Assembly: GCF_022340605.1 (NCBI RefSeq)
Contig: NZ_JAJDNQ010000111.1
Location: forward strand, 1 to 52,407
Reading direction: 5' to 3'
Origin: Thiohalocapsa sp.
GTDB taxonomy: Bacteria > Pseudomonadota > Gammaproteobacteria > Chromatiales > Chromatiaceae
Length of the DNA stretch: 52,407 bases
Both the position numbers and the translations under genes were made by a program. The stretch's first letter is position 1. The number at the start of each line of letters is the position of its first letter. Of this stretch, positions 1-8,088 are shown piece by piece. The notes beneath the pieces were generated by a model that ran no database searches, was not told the origin of the DNA, and saw nothing but the letters and a program-made list of their open reading frames with translations.

Positions 1-2496
1 GCCCGCCTCTATGACGCGGTGCTGGCCGAGGCACCCGGCCAGCGGGGCGCGCTGCTCGGCAAGCTCCAGCTCGCAATCAGTGAGGGTGATCCGACGCGAG
101 CGCTGAGCCTGTGCGACAGCGCCGAGCGGCACCTGCCCGGCAACACGCAATTGCTGATCACGCGCGCCACTGTATTGCAGCAGCTGGGCAGGCTGACCGA
201 GGCGGCGGCGCTGCTGCGCGGGATCGCGCAGCCACCCGTTGCGGCGCGGTTGCGCCTGGCCGACATCCTGCGCCTGGCGGGGGAGGCGGCGGAAAGCGCC
301 CGCATCTACGACGCGGTGCTTGCCGAAGCGCCCGGCGACCCCGGTGCACTTGCCGGCAAGATCACCCTGTTTCTCGAAGTGGGGGACATCGAAGCGGCTC
401 AGCAGGCGCTAGGGCAGTGTGGCCCTGACTGCGCGCGGCATCGGGACTTGGCGCGAAAGAAGATTGCCATCACAAGAAGGATCGGCCGGCTGTCGCACGC
501 CGCAAGACTCGCGCGGGAGCTCTGGGAGCGCTTCCCCGAGGATAGGGGCATCGCATTCGAGCTTGCCGAGCTCTTGGTTGCGGACGATGCGCCCGAGGAG
601 GCCCTCGCGATCTTCGATAGCAAGCTGCGCGCGGATCCCGGCGATCGCCGGGCTCGCGTCGGCCGCGCCAGGATCGCGGCGGAAACCGGGGATCTGGATG
701 AAGCCCTCTTGCTGCTGAAGCAGGATCCGTGGCTCAGGCGACGGTCCGGCGGCAACAGCAGTCTCGCGGGCGCCCCCGGTAGGGCGCAGGCGTTGCTGCT
801 CCTGGAACTGCTCGACATCTCGGCAAGGCTCGACGCGCGCGATGAGATCCAGTCCGCGCAGGACCTGCTGATCCCAATGCTCGCGCACATGTCGAATTGG
901 GAAGTCGCTCGGTTCGTCGGACTCGCCGAGAAATGGGAGCTTTCAGGCGCCTTGGAAGCCGCGGTCTCACAGATCGCCGAGCGTGCGACCATCCCGCCGC
1001 TGCTGGCCGTTGCCTTGCTGCGGCGCGCTCATGCCTCCTGCGATAGCGAGCTCGCACGACAGGTGCACGTGGCTTTGCGAGAGCGCGTGCCTGTCGTGCA
1101 CCGATACACTTATGAGATTCAGGCGCTGACGCTGTTGCAGGGTGCCAAGGATGCCCTGCTTTTCATCAGACGCCAGAAACGGGGCTGCCGGTCGCCCGCC
1201 GAGATTCCTCACCTGACCCTGGCCCTGCGGGAAGGGGGAGCGAATGCGCTCGCGCTCCGGTATGTGCGTCTTTGTCATCGAAAATGGCCACACTCCCGGG
1301 AGATCCTGCACGCCCTTGTCACCAGTCTTATTTCCAGCGGCCAGCCACATGCCGCTTTGTCCGTGCTGCGCAGCCAGGCGTCGCGAATCCCGGGTATCGA
1401 TCTGTTCGGAGTGCAGCTCAACGCACTGACGGAGACCGGGGACCTGGACGCGTGCCAAGCACTGATCGCCCGGAGCGGCGAGGCGAAACGCAAGACCGTT
1501 GCCGCAGCTCGGCTGCAGATCGCCACGGCGCTCGAGCAACTCGACGAGGCGCGGGCCGCCGCGCGGGACATGCTGTCCGCGCCGGGGCAGGCGCTACATG
1601 CCGCGAAGCACTTCAACATCAAGCACCAGGGGGCGCTTCTGAATGAGCTCGCGCTGTTCAAGGCTGCCGAGCGTGACGCCGCGGCGAATGGCATGCCATG
1701 CACCAGCCTCGTGCAAGACCACTACTACGCCGCGCGGCGGGTGCTCATCGATTGGGCCGGCGGCTCGGAGCGGCGCGGGTCGGGCCACGGGGCAGGGGCG
1801 ATTCCGCGCAACATCTTCCAGTATTGGGACACGGCCGAGATTCCGGTGGCAGTTCAGGAGATTATGGGGAGCTGGCAGGGAATTCCCGGTTGGAACTACG
1901 CCAGGCTCGACCGGCGGCAGGCCATCGGCTGGCTGAGCCAAAAGCTGGGGTTGCGCTATGTCAAGGCATTCAAGCTCGCGAACCACGTCGCGGAGGAGTG
2001 CGACTTTCTGCGGCTCTGCCTGCTGTTTGTGGAAGGGGGCATCTATGCCGACGCAGACGATAGGCTCTATGGCTCCATCGATGCAATCGTCGGCAGCCGC
2101 CTCGGTGCACTACTTTTCCTCGAGCCTTTTGGCGCCGTGCTGAACAACTTCCTGTGCGCCGCGCCGGGGCACCCAATCATCGCGCGGGCCATGGAGATGG
2201 CCTGCGCCGCGCTTCTGGGGCGCGACAACGACAGCACTTGGGCGAAAACCGGGCCAGGGCTCCTCACCCGTGCGGCGGCGCTTCATGTTGTCCACAATCA
2301 CCGTGACGCGGGCGGCGACACGTCTATCCTGCCGCGGTACTTGTTGCGCCGGCACGTGTATATCCACGTCGCCGTTCCCTACAAGAAAACGCCGAAATAC
2401 TGGGGCGATATGGACAGTCCTGTGTCCCACGCCGAGCACTGCGCGCTCACGATTGTGGCGAATGCGAGCGCGGCGCGAACGGTCCAAGCGTCGTGA
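1..2496 (+). CDS. TPR-repeat glycosyltransferase with DXD motif (5' end outside window)
   Basis: The frame is open from base 1, so the start lies upstream and 831 residues are visible. The N-terminal three quarters is alpha-helical TPR-like sequence. The motif ARxYDAVLAEAPG occurs at base 1 and again at base 298, exactly 99 codons apart, which fits a higher-order repeat of three 33-residue TPR units. The C-terminal part (from about base 1800) begins IPRNIFQYWDT and has AEECDFLRLCLLFVEGGIYAD with ADADD just after it. These are the nucleotide-sugar region and DXD metal site of the Gly_transf_sug (Och1-like) family. The likely role is transfer of a sugar onto an envelope polysaccharide or protein, with the TPR part binding partners; the acceptor is unknown. 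An IS630-type element lies 700 bp downstream. Confidence 0.8.
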   Translation, partial: ARLYDAVLAEAPGQRGALLGKLQLAISEGDPTRALSLCDSAERHLPGNTQLLITRATVLQQLGRLTEAAALLRGIAQPPVAARLRLADILRLAGEAAESARIYDAVLAEAPGDPGALAGKITLFLEVGDIEAAQQALGQCGPDCARHRDLARKKIAITRRIGRLSHAARLARELWERFPEDRGIAFELAELLVADDAPEEALAIFDSKLRADPGDRRARVGRARIAAETGDLDEALLLLKQDPWLRRRSGGNSSLAGAPGRAQALLLLELLDISARLDARDEIQSAQDLLIPMLAHMSNWEVARFVGLAEKWELSGALEAAVSQIAERATIPPLLAVALLRRAHASCDSELARQVHVALRERVPVVHRYTYEIQALTLLQGAKDALLFIRRQKRGCRSPAEIPHLTLALREGGANALALRYVRLCHRKWPHSREILHALVTSLISSGQPHAALSVLRSQASRIPGIDLFGVQLNALTETGDLDACQALIARSGEAKRKTVAAARLQIATALEQLDEARAAARDMLSAPGQALHAAKHFNIKHQGALLNELALFKAAERDAAANGMPCTSLVQDHYYAARRVLIDWAGGSERRGSGHGAGAIPRNIFQYWDTAEIPVAVQEIMGSWQGIPGWNYARLDRRQAIGWLSQKLGLRYVKAFKLANHVAEECDFLRLCLLFVEGGIYADADDRLYGSIDAIVGSRLGALLFLEPFGAVLNNFLCAAPGHPIIARAMEMACAALLGRDNDSTWAKTGPGLLTRAAALHVVHNHRDAGGDTSILPRYLLRRHVYIHVAVPYKKTPKYWGDMDSPVSHAEHCALTIVANASAARTVQAS

Positions 2497-3195
2497 TCGT
2501 CCTGAGTGGCCCGCCTCCGTGATTCCGAAGCAACGTGCTGACCGCCATGCAGTATTGCCGCCCTGAAGCAATGGCGAATGGTCGGCCAGTTCGCGCTACC
2601 GGTTCGCACAAAAGGTGCCAAGGCACAAGCTGCTCCGGATGGTACTTCTTGCCACTGTCGATATTGGCTCACGTTGGCGCTGATGTGGGCATGCCTGCGT
2701 CCGCCGCTGTTGCGTCATACCAAGCCGTCCGCCGCTGTGACCGCTCGCGGGCCAGCTCGCGCAGTTGCTCGGTGCGATCTTGTTTGATGATTTCGTCCAA
2801 TTTCGAATCGCAGCAACAAGGCGGGACCTGACAGTTACCCAAAGCGGACAAGCGCGGCTGCATGGGGCTTGCCCGTTTAGGCTGCGCCAGCTGATCGGAG
2901 CAAAGGTCTATCGTCAGCCGGCCCGCGGCCGGCGGACCATTCGCGTCCACCTTCCTCGATCACGTCGCGGGTGATGAACTCGCGCAAGTGAGCAAAAAGT
3001 AGGGAAATAGGTTACAGCAGGGCGTTGTCCGGTGGCTTGGCGCCGGTTATTCTCACAGCGGCATGGAAACAACCATTATTGTCGGCCTCGCTGGTGGCGC
3101 CAGTTCGCTGGCTGAGAACCGAGACAAACGCCTCACATGAACTTGCTGTTAGGAAGCCCCTGCTAGTCTTGGCTGGCTGCGAACACAATTTTGAA
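2497..3195. other. Intergenic region, no convincing gene
   Basis: About 700 bp lie between the glycosyltransferase and the IS element. Short frames exist on both strands, but none has a recognisable domain, a good ribosome binding site or the codon bias of its neighbours. A minus-strand frame near 2669-2950 encodes a charged helical stretch (KLDEIIKQDRTEQLRELARE) that could be a decayed gene remnant. Base composition is less GC-rich than the surrounding genes, which fits an insertion-prone region. Confidence 0.5.
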
Positions 3196-4327
3196 TATAC
3201 CGCTCTCATCTGAGATTTCGTCTGACGAGTCCAGCGCAAGCATCTGAAATTGTTTAGTCTCTTGGTCATGCAGGACTACCACTTGGACAAGCAGGAACTT
3301 GCGGGGCTACGGGCAGCCTACCGCGCCGCGCGCAACGCCCGTGAGGCGTACCGGCTCAACGCCGTGATCCTGCTGGGCAGTGGTTGGAGCCCGTCCGAGG
3401 TCGCCGCCGCGCTGTTGATCGACGACGACACGGTGCGCAACCACTTCAAGCGTTATAAGCAGGGCGGCATCGCGGCGCTGGAGCGCATGAACTACGTTGG
3501 CAGCGAGGCGCTGCTCACCGCCGCGGAGGTGGCCGAGCTTCATGCGCACCTCCAGCAGGCGCTGCATCCAAGCGCTGCCTCGGTGGCGCGCTGGGTCAAG
3601 GAGCACTTCCGCGTGCATTACACGGACAGCGGCATGACCGCGCTGCTGCACCGCCTTGGCTACCGCTACAAAAAGCCCAAGCTGCTGCCGGGCAAGGCGC
3701 CCGCCCCAGAGGTGCAGGAAGACTTTGTCGCTGACTACAAAAAGCGCAAGCAAAACAAAGGCGAGCACGACGCCATCCTGTTCAAGGACGCCACCCACCC
3801 GCGGCACAACCCGGTCCTCGGTGGCGGCTGGATCAAACGCGGTCGTTGCTTCCCCCTCAAGAACAATACCGGCCGGCGACGCCTGAACATCAACGGTGTG
3901 ATCGACGTTGAGACGATGCACGCAGTCATCCGCTACGACGACACCATCGATGCCGCGTCCACGATCGCGTTGTTCGAACAGATCGAAGTCGCCTACCCCA
4001 AGGCCGCGACGATCACCGTGTTCTGCGACAACGCCCGCTACTACCGCTCCAAAGCGGTGCGCGCCTATCTGGAGCACTCGCGGATCGATTTGCAATTTCT
4101 CCCGCCCTATTCGCCGAACCTCAACCTGATCGAGCGATTCTGGAATTCTTCAAGCGCCAAGCCTTGTACAACCGCTATTACGAAACCTTTGCCGATTACA
4201 AGGCTGCCTGCAAACAGTTCTTCGCGGACCTCGATGCGCATGCCAAGCAGCTACGCTCGCTGCTGACCGAGAACTTCGATATCATCCGCGGCTAAAGACA
4301 GCCGAAAACCTGTATCGGCTGGGTATA
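3196..4327 (+). mobile_element. IS630-family insertion sequence, about 1.13 kb
   Basis: The element carries an IS630-type DDE transposase. Its ends are imperfect inverted repeats: the left end begins TATACC (3196-3201) and the right end finishes GGTATA (4322-4327). Further matches extend about 30 bp inward, including a shared TTTCGxCTG block. Both ends abut TA, as expected because IS630/Tc1-mariner elements duplicate a TA target. The right end is 24 bp before the start codon of the Hint-domain gene, so the element sits in that gene's promoter region. The exact boundary may shift by the 2 bp of the TA duplication. Confidence 0.85.
3268..4295 (+). pseudogene. IS630-family transposase, frameshifted near the C-terminus
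   Basis: I take the start as ATG 3268 (MQDYHLDKQEL); a TTG at 3252-in-frame extension (from 3250) is less likely. An N-terminal helix-turn-helix (GWSPSEVAAALLIDDDTVRNH) is followed by the DDE core: Asp in LFKDATHP, Asp in TVFCDNARYY and Glu in NLNLIERFW. After ERFW (4132-4143) the original frame runs into unrelated residues and stops at 4266. The -1 frame from 4143 instead gives EFFKRQALYNRYYETF and continues to TAA at 4293-4295, which is the normal IS630 C-terminus. One base has been lost near 4144-4145, or a frameshift is needed. No classic slippery heptamer is visible, so I favour an inactivating or sequencing indel. The catalytic triad lies before the break. Confidence 0.85.
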
Positions 4328-4345
4328 ACCGGCAACCCTTGGGGG
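4324..4345 (+). promoter_or_regulatory. Candidate -10 box across the IS right end, plus ribosome binding site
   Basis: TATAAC at 4324-4329 spans the end of the IS right inverted repeat and the flanking genomic base pairs, 22 bp before ATG 4352. GGGGG at 4341-4345 is a strong Shine-Dalgarno match with 6 nt spacing. No good -35 hexamer lies 16-18 bp upstream, so promoter activity is only inferred. Confidence 0.35.
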
Positions 4346-4351
4346 ATACCA

Positions 4352-5233
4352 ATGGCAACGTGGACTTACAACTTCTCGGCTACATACGCAAAGTCGGGCT
4401 TCCTTGCCCCCTGGACGGTGCAAAGCGAAGGTGCGGCTTCGGGTGCACTGAACGCCGTCGGCGACAACTTTGACGTGGGCGAAGTATCCGTCCTTCCGAA
4501 TGGACAAAACGGTATTTTCTTGGGAAGCCTCGTAGACGCATCGGGTACCAAGCTACTTATGTTTCTAAGTGGGACGACATTTTATGGATACGGACATGTC
4601 CCGGACGGCTTTAGTGCGCTCGATGATTTTCGAGTAAATAACTTGAGCGTGAGCGCGGTTCCCGTCTGCTTCGCCGCCGGCACACTGATCGCCTCGCCTG
4701 ATGGCGAGCGGGCGGTCGAGACCCTGAAAATCGGTGACTTGATAACCACCTCGGATGGACGCGCCGTGCCGGTGAAATGGCTGGGCCGCCAGACGTTACA
4801 CAAGATTTTCACTCCGGCAGAGCGCTTTGTTCCCGTCCGTGTGACAGCAGGGGCATTGGGTGGCGGCCTGCCGCACACCGATCTGGTGCTGACCGCCGAG
4901 CACGCCCTGATACTCGATGGCCTCGCGATCAATGCCGGCGCGCTGGTCAACGGTACGACCATCGCCTACGAGCCAGTCGAGCGTCTCCCCGACCGCGTTA
5001 CTTACTATCATGTCGAGACGGAATGCCACGAGGTAATCCTCGCCAACGGCGGGCCGGCGGAGACCTACGTCGACTACGCCGCCCGGCGCACCTTCGACAA
5101 CTACGATGAGTATCTCGACCTCTACGGGGAGGAGCGGACCATCGCCGAGATGCCGCTGCCCCGCGTCTCTGCCGCGCGGCTCGTGCCGGCGGCCATCCGC
5201 GCCCGTCTTGGCGGCGTTCGGGAAGCGGCCTGA
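4352..5233 (+). CDS. Hint (hedgehog/intein-type) domain protein
   Basis: The protein has 293 residues. The N-terminal 105 residues are a small Gly/Ser-rich beta-type region without a recognised domain. A Hint_2-type domain then begins at Cys106 (VPVCFAAGTLI), continues through ETLKIGDLITTSDGRAVPV and carries TAEHALIL (His184). These resemble the nucleophilic Cys and block-B/F-like positions of hedgehog/intein autoprocessing domains. A C-terminal tail (YVDYAARRTFDNYDEYLDLYG) is typical of the bacterial stand-alone Hint family. Self-cleavage at Cys106, or transfer of the N-terminal segment to a nucleophile, is possible but unproven. The start is supported by GGGGG 6 nt upstream. The IS element ends 24 bp before the gene and may have replaced or altered its promoter. 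Confidence 0.8.
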   Translation: MATWTYNFSATYAKSGFLAPWTVQSEGAASGALNAVGDNFDVGEVSVLPNGQNGIFLGSLVDASGTKLLMFLSGTTFYGYGHVPDGFSALDDFRVNNLSVSAVPVCFAAGTLIASPDGERAVETLKIGDLITTSDGRAVPVKWLGRQTLHKIFTPAERFVPVRVTAGALGGGLPHTDLVLTAEHALILDGLAINAGALVNGTTIAYEPVERLPDRVTYYHVETECHEVILANGGPAETYVDYAARRTFDNYDEYLDLYGEERTIAEMPLPRVSAARLVPAAIRARLGGVREAA

Positions 5234-5313
5234 TCCAGCGGCCGATAGCCCCGTCCCTGAGACCGGCCAAGCAATGGCCTGGAGCGCATGGATGCGCCCA
5301 GCGGTAGCAACGC

Positions 5314-5441
5314 TTGTGGGAGCGGCACTCTCGGTGCCGCGACCGGCGGCCAGGGAGCATGTTGCGCCCTGCGTAACCGCCAAGCGGCAGGCGCGTGGCC
5401 CGTTGCGCGTCGGGTTACGCGATCGCTGACCCGACCTACGC
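5314..5441. repeat. REP-like composite repeat, copy 1
   Basis: A hairpin-forming block (GGAGCGGCAC...GGTGCCGC, then GACCGGCGGC) starts near 5318. It is followed by a degenerate block with AACCGCCAAGCGGCAGGC and by a palindrome around GTCGGGTTACGCGATCGC ending CCCGACC near 5441. The first two blocks recur at 13748-13835, and the GTCGGGT palindrome recurs at 13913-13937 and 14007-14033. The rest of the 5234-5673 gap shows no supportable gene. Confidence 0.75.
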
Positions 5442-5661
5442 CTTGCGCGGCTTTTGTGCGCGGCACGCCCCACTCTAAGAAGCGCTTGCGCGCGGTGCTG
5501 TCTCGCGCCTGCCGCAGCCGTAGCCCATTGACCCCTTCAGCAGAACCCGCGCCGGCCGCGGCGGGGCGCAGCAGCTTCGGGCGCTTGCCTGTCGTCATGA
5601 CGCGGCGGGCATGTCCCGGCGGCCATTACACAGCGGTCCAATCAGGTATGGCGGGATCGGG

Positions 5662-5667
5662 TACAAT
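5662..5667 (+). promoter_or_regulatory. Candidate -10 hexamer of a leaderless transcript
   Basis: TACAAT ends 6 nt before the ATG at 5674. If used as a sigma-70 -10 box, transcription would begin at or next to the start codon and give a leaderless mRNA. No purine-rich Shine-Dalgarno sequence lies between. The -35 region is weak. Confidence 0.35.
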
Positions 5668-5673
5668 GGCCGG

Positions 5674-6549
5674 ATGTCCACGATTCCCGATCTCCACACC
5701 CACTCCACCGCCTCGGACGGCACCCTGACCCCCACCGAGCTCGTGTCGCGCGCCGCCGCCGCCGGCGTCAAGATGCTGGCGCTCACCGATCACGACACCG
5801 TCGCCGGCATTGCCGAGGCACAGGCGGCCGCGGCGCCGCTGAGCCTGGTGCTGGTGCCGGGGGTGGAGGTCTCGGTTACCTGGGGCGGGCGCACGGTGCA
5901 CGTGGTGGGGCTGGATCTCGATCCCGACTGTGCGGCGCTGCGCGATGGCCTCGCCGGGCTCCAGGAGCATCGCGTCTGGCGCGCTGAGGAGATTGCGCGG
6001 CGGCTCGACAAGGCGGGTTATACAGGAGCCCTGGAGGGTGCCCGCCGCCATGCGGCCGGCGCCCTGATCGGCCGCACCCACTTCGCGCGCTTTCTGGCTG
6101 AGCAGGGTGCCGCCGCGGACGTGCGGAGCGTGTTCAAGCGCTTCCTCGTCTCCGGCAAGCCTGGTCATGTACAGGGCGAATGGACGACGCTGGAGCAGGC
6201 GGTGGGCTGGATTCGTGCGGCGGGCGGCATTGCGGTGGTGGCCCACCCGGCGCGCTACAACTTTACCCGTACCAAGCTGCGCCGGCTGCTCGGCGAGCTG
6301 AAGGAATGTGGCGGTCGCGGGCTGGAGGTGGTCTCCGGCAGCCACAGCCGGGACGACTACTTCACCTTCGCGCGCCACGCAACCGAATTGGGGCTGCTGG
6401 GCTCTGCCGGCTCGGACTATCACGGCCCGGAGCAGCCGTGGATCGAGCTCGGCCGGCTGCCGGCGCTGCCGGATGGGTGCACGCCCATCTGGTCGCTGCC
6501 GGGGTTCGGCACCGGCGCCCGCGCCGCGGCGCACAAGTCTGCCGCCTAG
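5674..6549 (+). CDS. rnm: PHP-domain phosphoesterase (RNase AM / YciV-TrpH type)
   Basis: This 291-residue protein has the polymerase-and-histidinol-phosphatase fold. DLHTHS at the N-terminus (His8, His10), TDHDT (His40), VVAHPARY and GSDYHGP supply the metal-binding histidines and aspartates. E. coli YciV, now RNase AM, is a 5'-3' exonuclease that acts on RNA and 3',5'-bisphosphonucleotides, and this is the closest family. The start at 5674 fits the domain edge (MSTIPDLHTHS); a longer frame upstream lacks family residues. It is the first gene of a + strand block with yciO, an M50 protease, trpS, scpA, scpB and rluB, an order common in gammaproteobacteria. The precise substrate here is inferred from family only. 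Confidence 0.85.
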   Translation: MSTIPDLHTHSTASDGTLTPTELVSRAAAAGVKMLALTDHDTVAGIAEAQAAAAPLSLVLVPGVEVSVTWGGRTVHVVGLDLDPDCAALRDGLAGLQEHRVWRAEEIARRLDKAGYTGALEGARRHAAGALIGRTHFARFLAEQGAAADVRSVFKRFLVSGKPGHVQGEWTTLEQAVGWIRAAGGIAVVAHPARYNFTRTKLRRLLGELKECGGRGLEVVSGSHSRDDYFTFARHATELGLLGSAGSDYHGPEQPWIELGRLPALPDGCTPIWSLPGFGTGARAAAHKSAA

Positions 6550-6648
6550 GTGCCGCAGCGTCGGCACATTCCCGGCCGCTCGCTACGGCCGACGCCGGTT
6601 GCGCGGCGCCGCCGCTGAGCGGCTGGCCGCCCGTCCATTTTCACGTCG

Positions 6649-7272
6649 ATGGCCGACTATATTCAGATCCACCCCAAGAACCCGCAGCCGCGGTTCATTG
6701 CCCGCGCCGCGGACGTGCTGCGCGAGGGCGGCGTCATCGTCTACCCGACAGACTCCAGCTATGCCCTGGGCTGCCGCATCGGCGAGAAGTCGGCGCTGGA
6801 TCGCATCCGCATGATCCGGCGCGTGGACGACAAGCACCATTTCACGCTGGTGTGCCGTGACCTGTCGGAAATCGCCACCTATGCGCGGGTCGACAACGCC
6901 GCCTATCGGCTGCTCAAATCGTTGACGCCGGGGCCGTACACCTTCATCGTGCAGGCCACCAAGCAGGTGCCGCGGCGCCTGCTGCACCCGAAACGGCGGG
7001 CCATCGGCATCCGGGTACCGGATACACCCATCGTGCGCGACTTGCTTGCCGAGCTGAATCAGCCCATTCTGAGCACGACGTTGATCCTGCCGGGGGATGA
7101 GCATCCGCTGGAGGACATGTACGAGATCCGCGATCACATGGACCACTGCGCGGACCTTATCATCGATGGCGGCTCCTGCGGCATCCTGCCTACCACCGTC
7201 TTGGACATGACCACTGACCCGCCGGTGGTCCTGCGGCACGGTCGCGGCGACACCACACTCTTCGAGACCTGA
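6649..7272 (+). CDS. yciO: YciO-type Sua5/YrdC family protein
   Basis: The 207-residue protein has the YrdC/Sua5 fold throughout: GGVIVYPTDSSYALGC near the N-terminus, KHHFTLVCRDLSE, LTPGPYTFIVQAT, RRAIGIRVPD and CGILPTTVLDM. Relatives make threonylcarbamoyl-AMP for the t6A modification of tRNA. The YciO subgroup has weaker or uncertain activity and usually coexists with a true TsaC, so the reaction is not certain here. It lies 99 bp after the PHP gene and 47 bp before the site-2 protease, with which it is probably cotranscribed. Confidence 0.88.
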   Translation: MADYIQIHPKNPQPRFIARAADVLREGGVIVYPTDSSYALGCRIGEKSALDRIRMIRRVDDKHHFTLVCRDLSEIATYARVDNAAYRLLKSLTPGPYTFIVQATKQVPRRLLHPKRRAIGIRVPDTPIVRDLLAELNQPILSTTLILPGDEHPLEDMYEIRDHMDHCADLIIDGGSCGILPTTVLDMTTDPPVVLRHGRGDTTLFET

Positions 7273-7319
7273 GCGCGTGCCGCCCCCGTGCGACCCGTAC
7301 GCGCGTTGATCGCGAGTCG

Positions 7320-8039
7320 ATGAACCAGATTCTGCCAACCTTGCTCCTGCTGCTGCTGATCGCACCACCGGTGCTGCTCGCGATCACCGTGCACGAGGCC
7401 GCCCATGGCTGGGTGGCCAACCGCCGCGGCGACCCGACGGCCTTCCTGATGGGGCGCGTGACCTTCAACCCGCTGCGGCACATCGACCCGGTGGGGACCA
7501 TCCTGGTGCCCGCGGTCATCTTCCTGACGTCCAAGGCGCTGGTCGGCGTGCCCTTCCTGTTCGGCTGGGCGAAGCCGGTGCCGGTGGACTGGCGGCGACT
7601 GCGCAATCCGCGCTGGGACATGGCGCTGGTGGCGGCCGCGGGACCCCTCGTGAACCTCCTGATGGCCTTCGCCTGGGGGCTCGCCATCAAGGCCATGGCG
7701 CTGGTGGTCACGGTGGTGGCGGTGCCCACCTGGTTCCTGCAGCTCTTCGTCGAGATGTGCGTGGTGGGCATCATCATCAACCTGGTGCTGATGGCGCTGA
7801 ACCTCTTTCCGTTGCTGCCGCTCGACGGGGGCCGTATCCTGAACGCGCTGCTGCCGCCGCCGCTCGCGCTACGCTTCTCGCGCCTGGAGCGCTACGGCAT
7901 CATCATCCTGATGGCGCTGCTGTTTCTGCCGAACGGCAACCCGCCCGGTCTGCTCGGGGCCGCGCTGCGCCCGGTGGTGAGCGGCGTGCTGACGGTGATA
8001 CCCGGGTCGGCGCTGGTGCGCGACCGCTTTCCCATTTGA
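7320..8039 (+). CDS. Site-2 protease family (M50) membrane metalloprotease
   Basis: The 239-residue polytopic membrane protein carries the zinc motif HEAAH at residues 25-29 in the first membrane segment. The second metal-site region NLFPLLPLDGGRI lies in a later segment. At least four hydrophobic helices are visible. It belongs to the compact M50B proteins without PDZ domains (YwhC/Rip3-like). These are thought to cut substrates within the membrane, but no substrate is known for this subgroup. The gene is embedded between yciO and trpS, a conserved neighbourhood that gives no clear functional link. Confidence 0.88.
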   Translation: MNQILPTLLLLLLIAPPVLLAITVHEAAHGWVANRRGDPTAFLMGRVTFNPLRHIDPVGTILVPAVIFLTSKALVGVPFLFGWAKPVPVDWRRLRNPRWDMALVAAAGPLVNLLMAFAWGLAIKAMALVVTVVAVPTWFLQLFVEMCVVGIIINLVLMALNLFPLLPLDGGRILNALLPPPLALRFSRLERYGIIILMALLFLPNGNPPGLLGAALRPVVSGVLTVIPGSALVRDRFPI

Positions 8040-8088
8040 CGCGCCGTTCCCGCCAGCGGGCGGTGCGCCAACCAAAGGCCATCATTTC

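Noticed and set aside
2669..2950. Minus-strand frame of 93 codons before the IS element
   Set aside because: Charged helical stretch only, no family and no ribosome binding site; at most a remnant.
4143..4154. Programmed -1 ribosomal frameshift in the IS630 transposase
   Set aside because: There is no A/T slippery heptamer or clear downstream stem; an indel is the simpler reading, although other copies are needed to decide.
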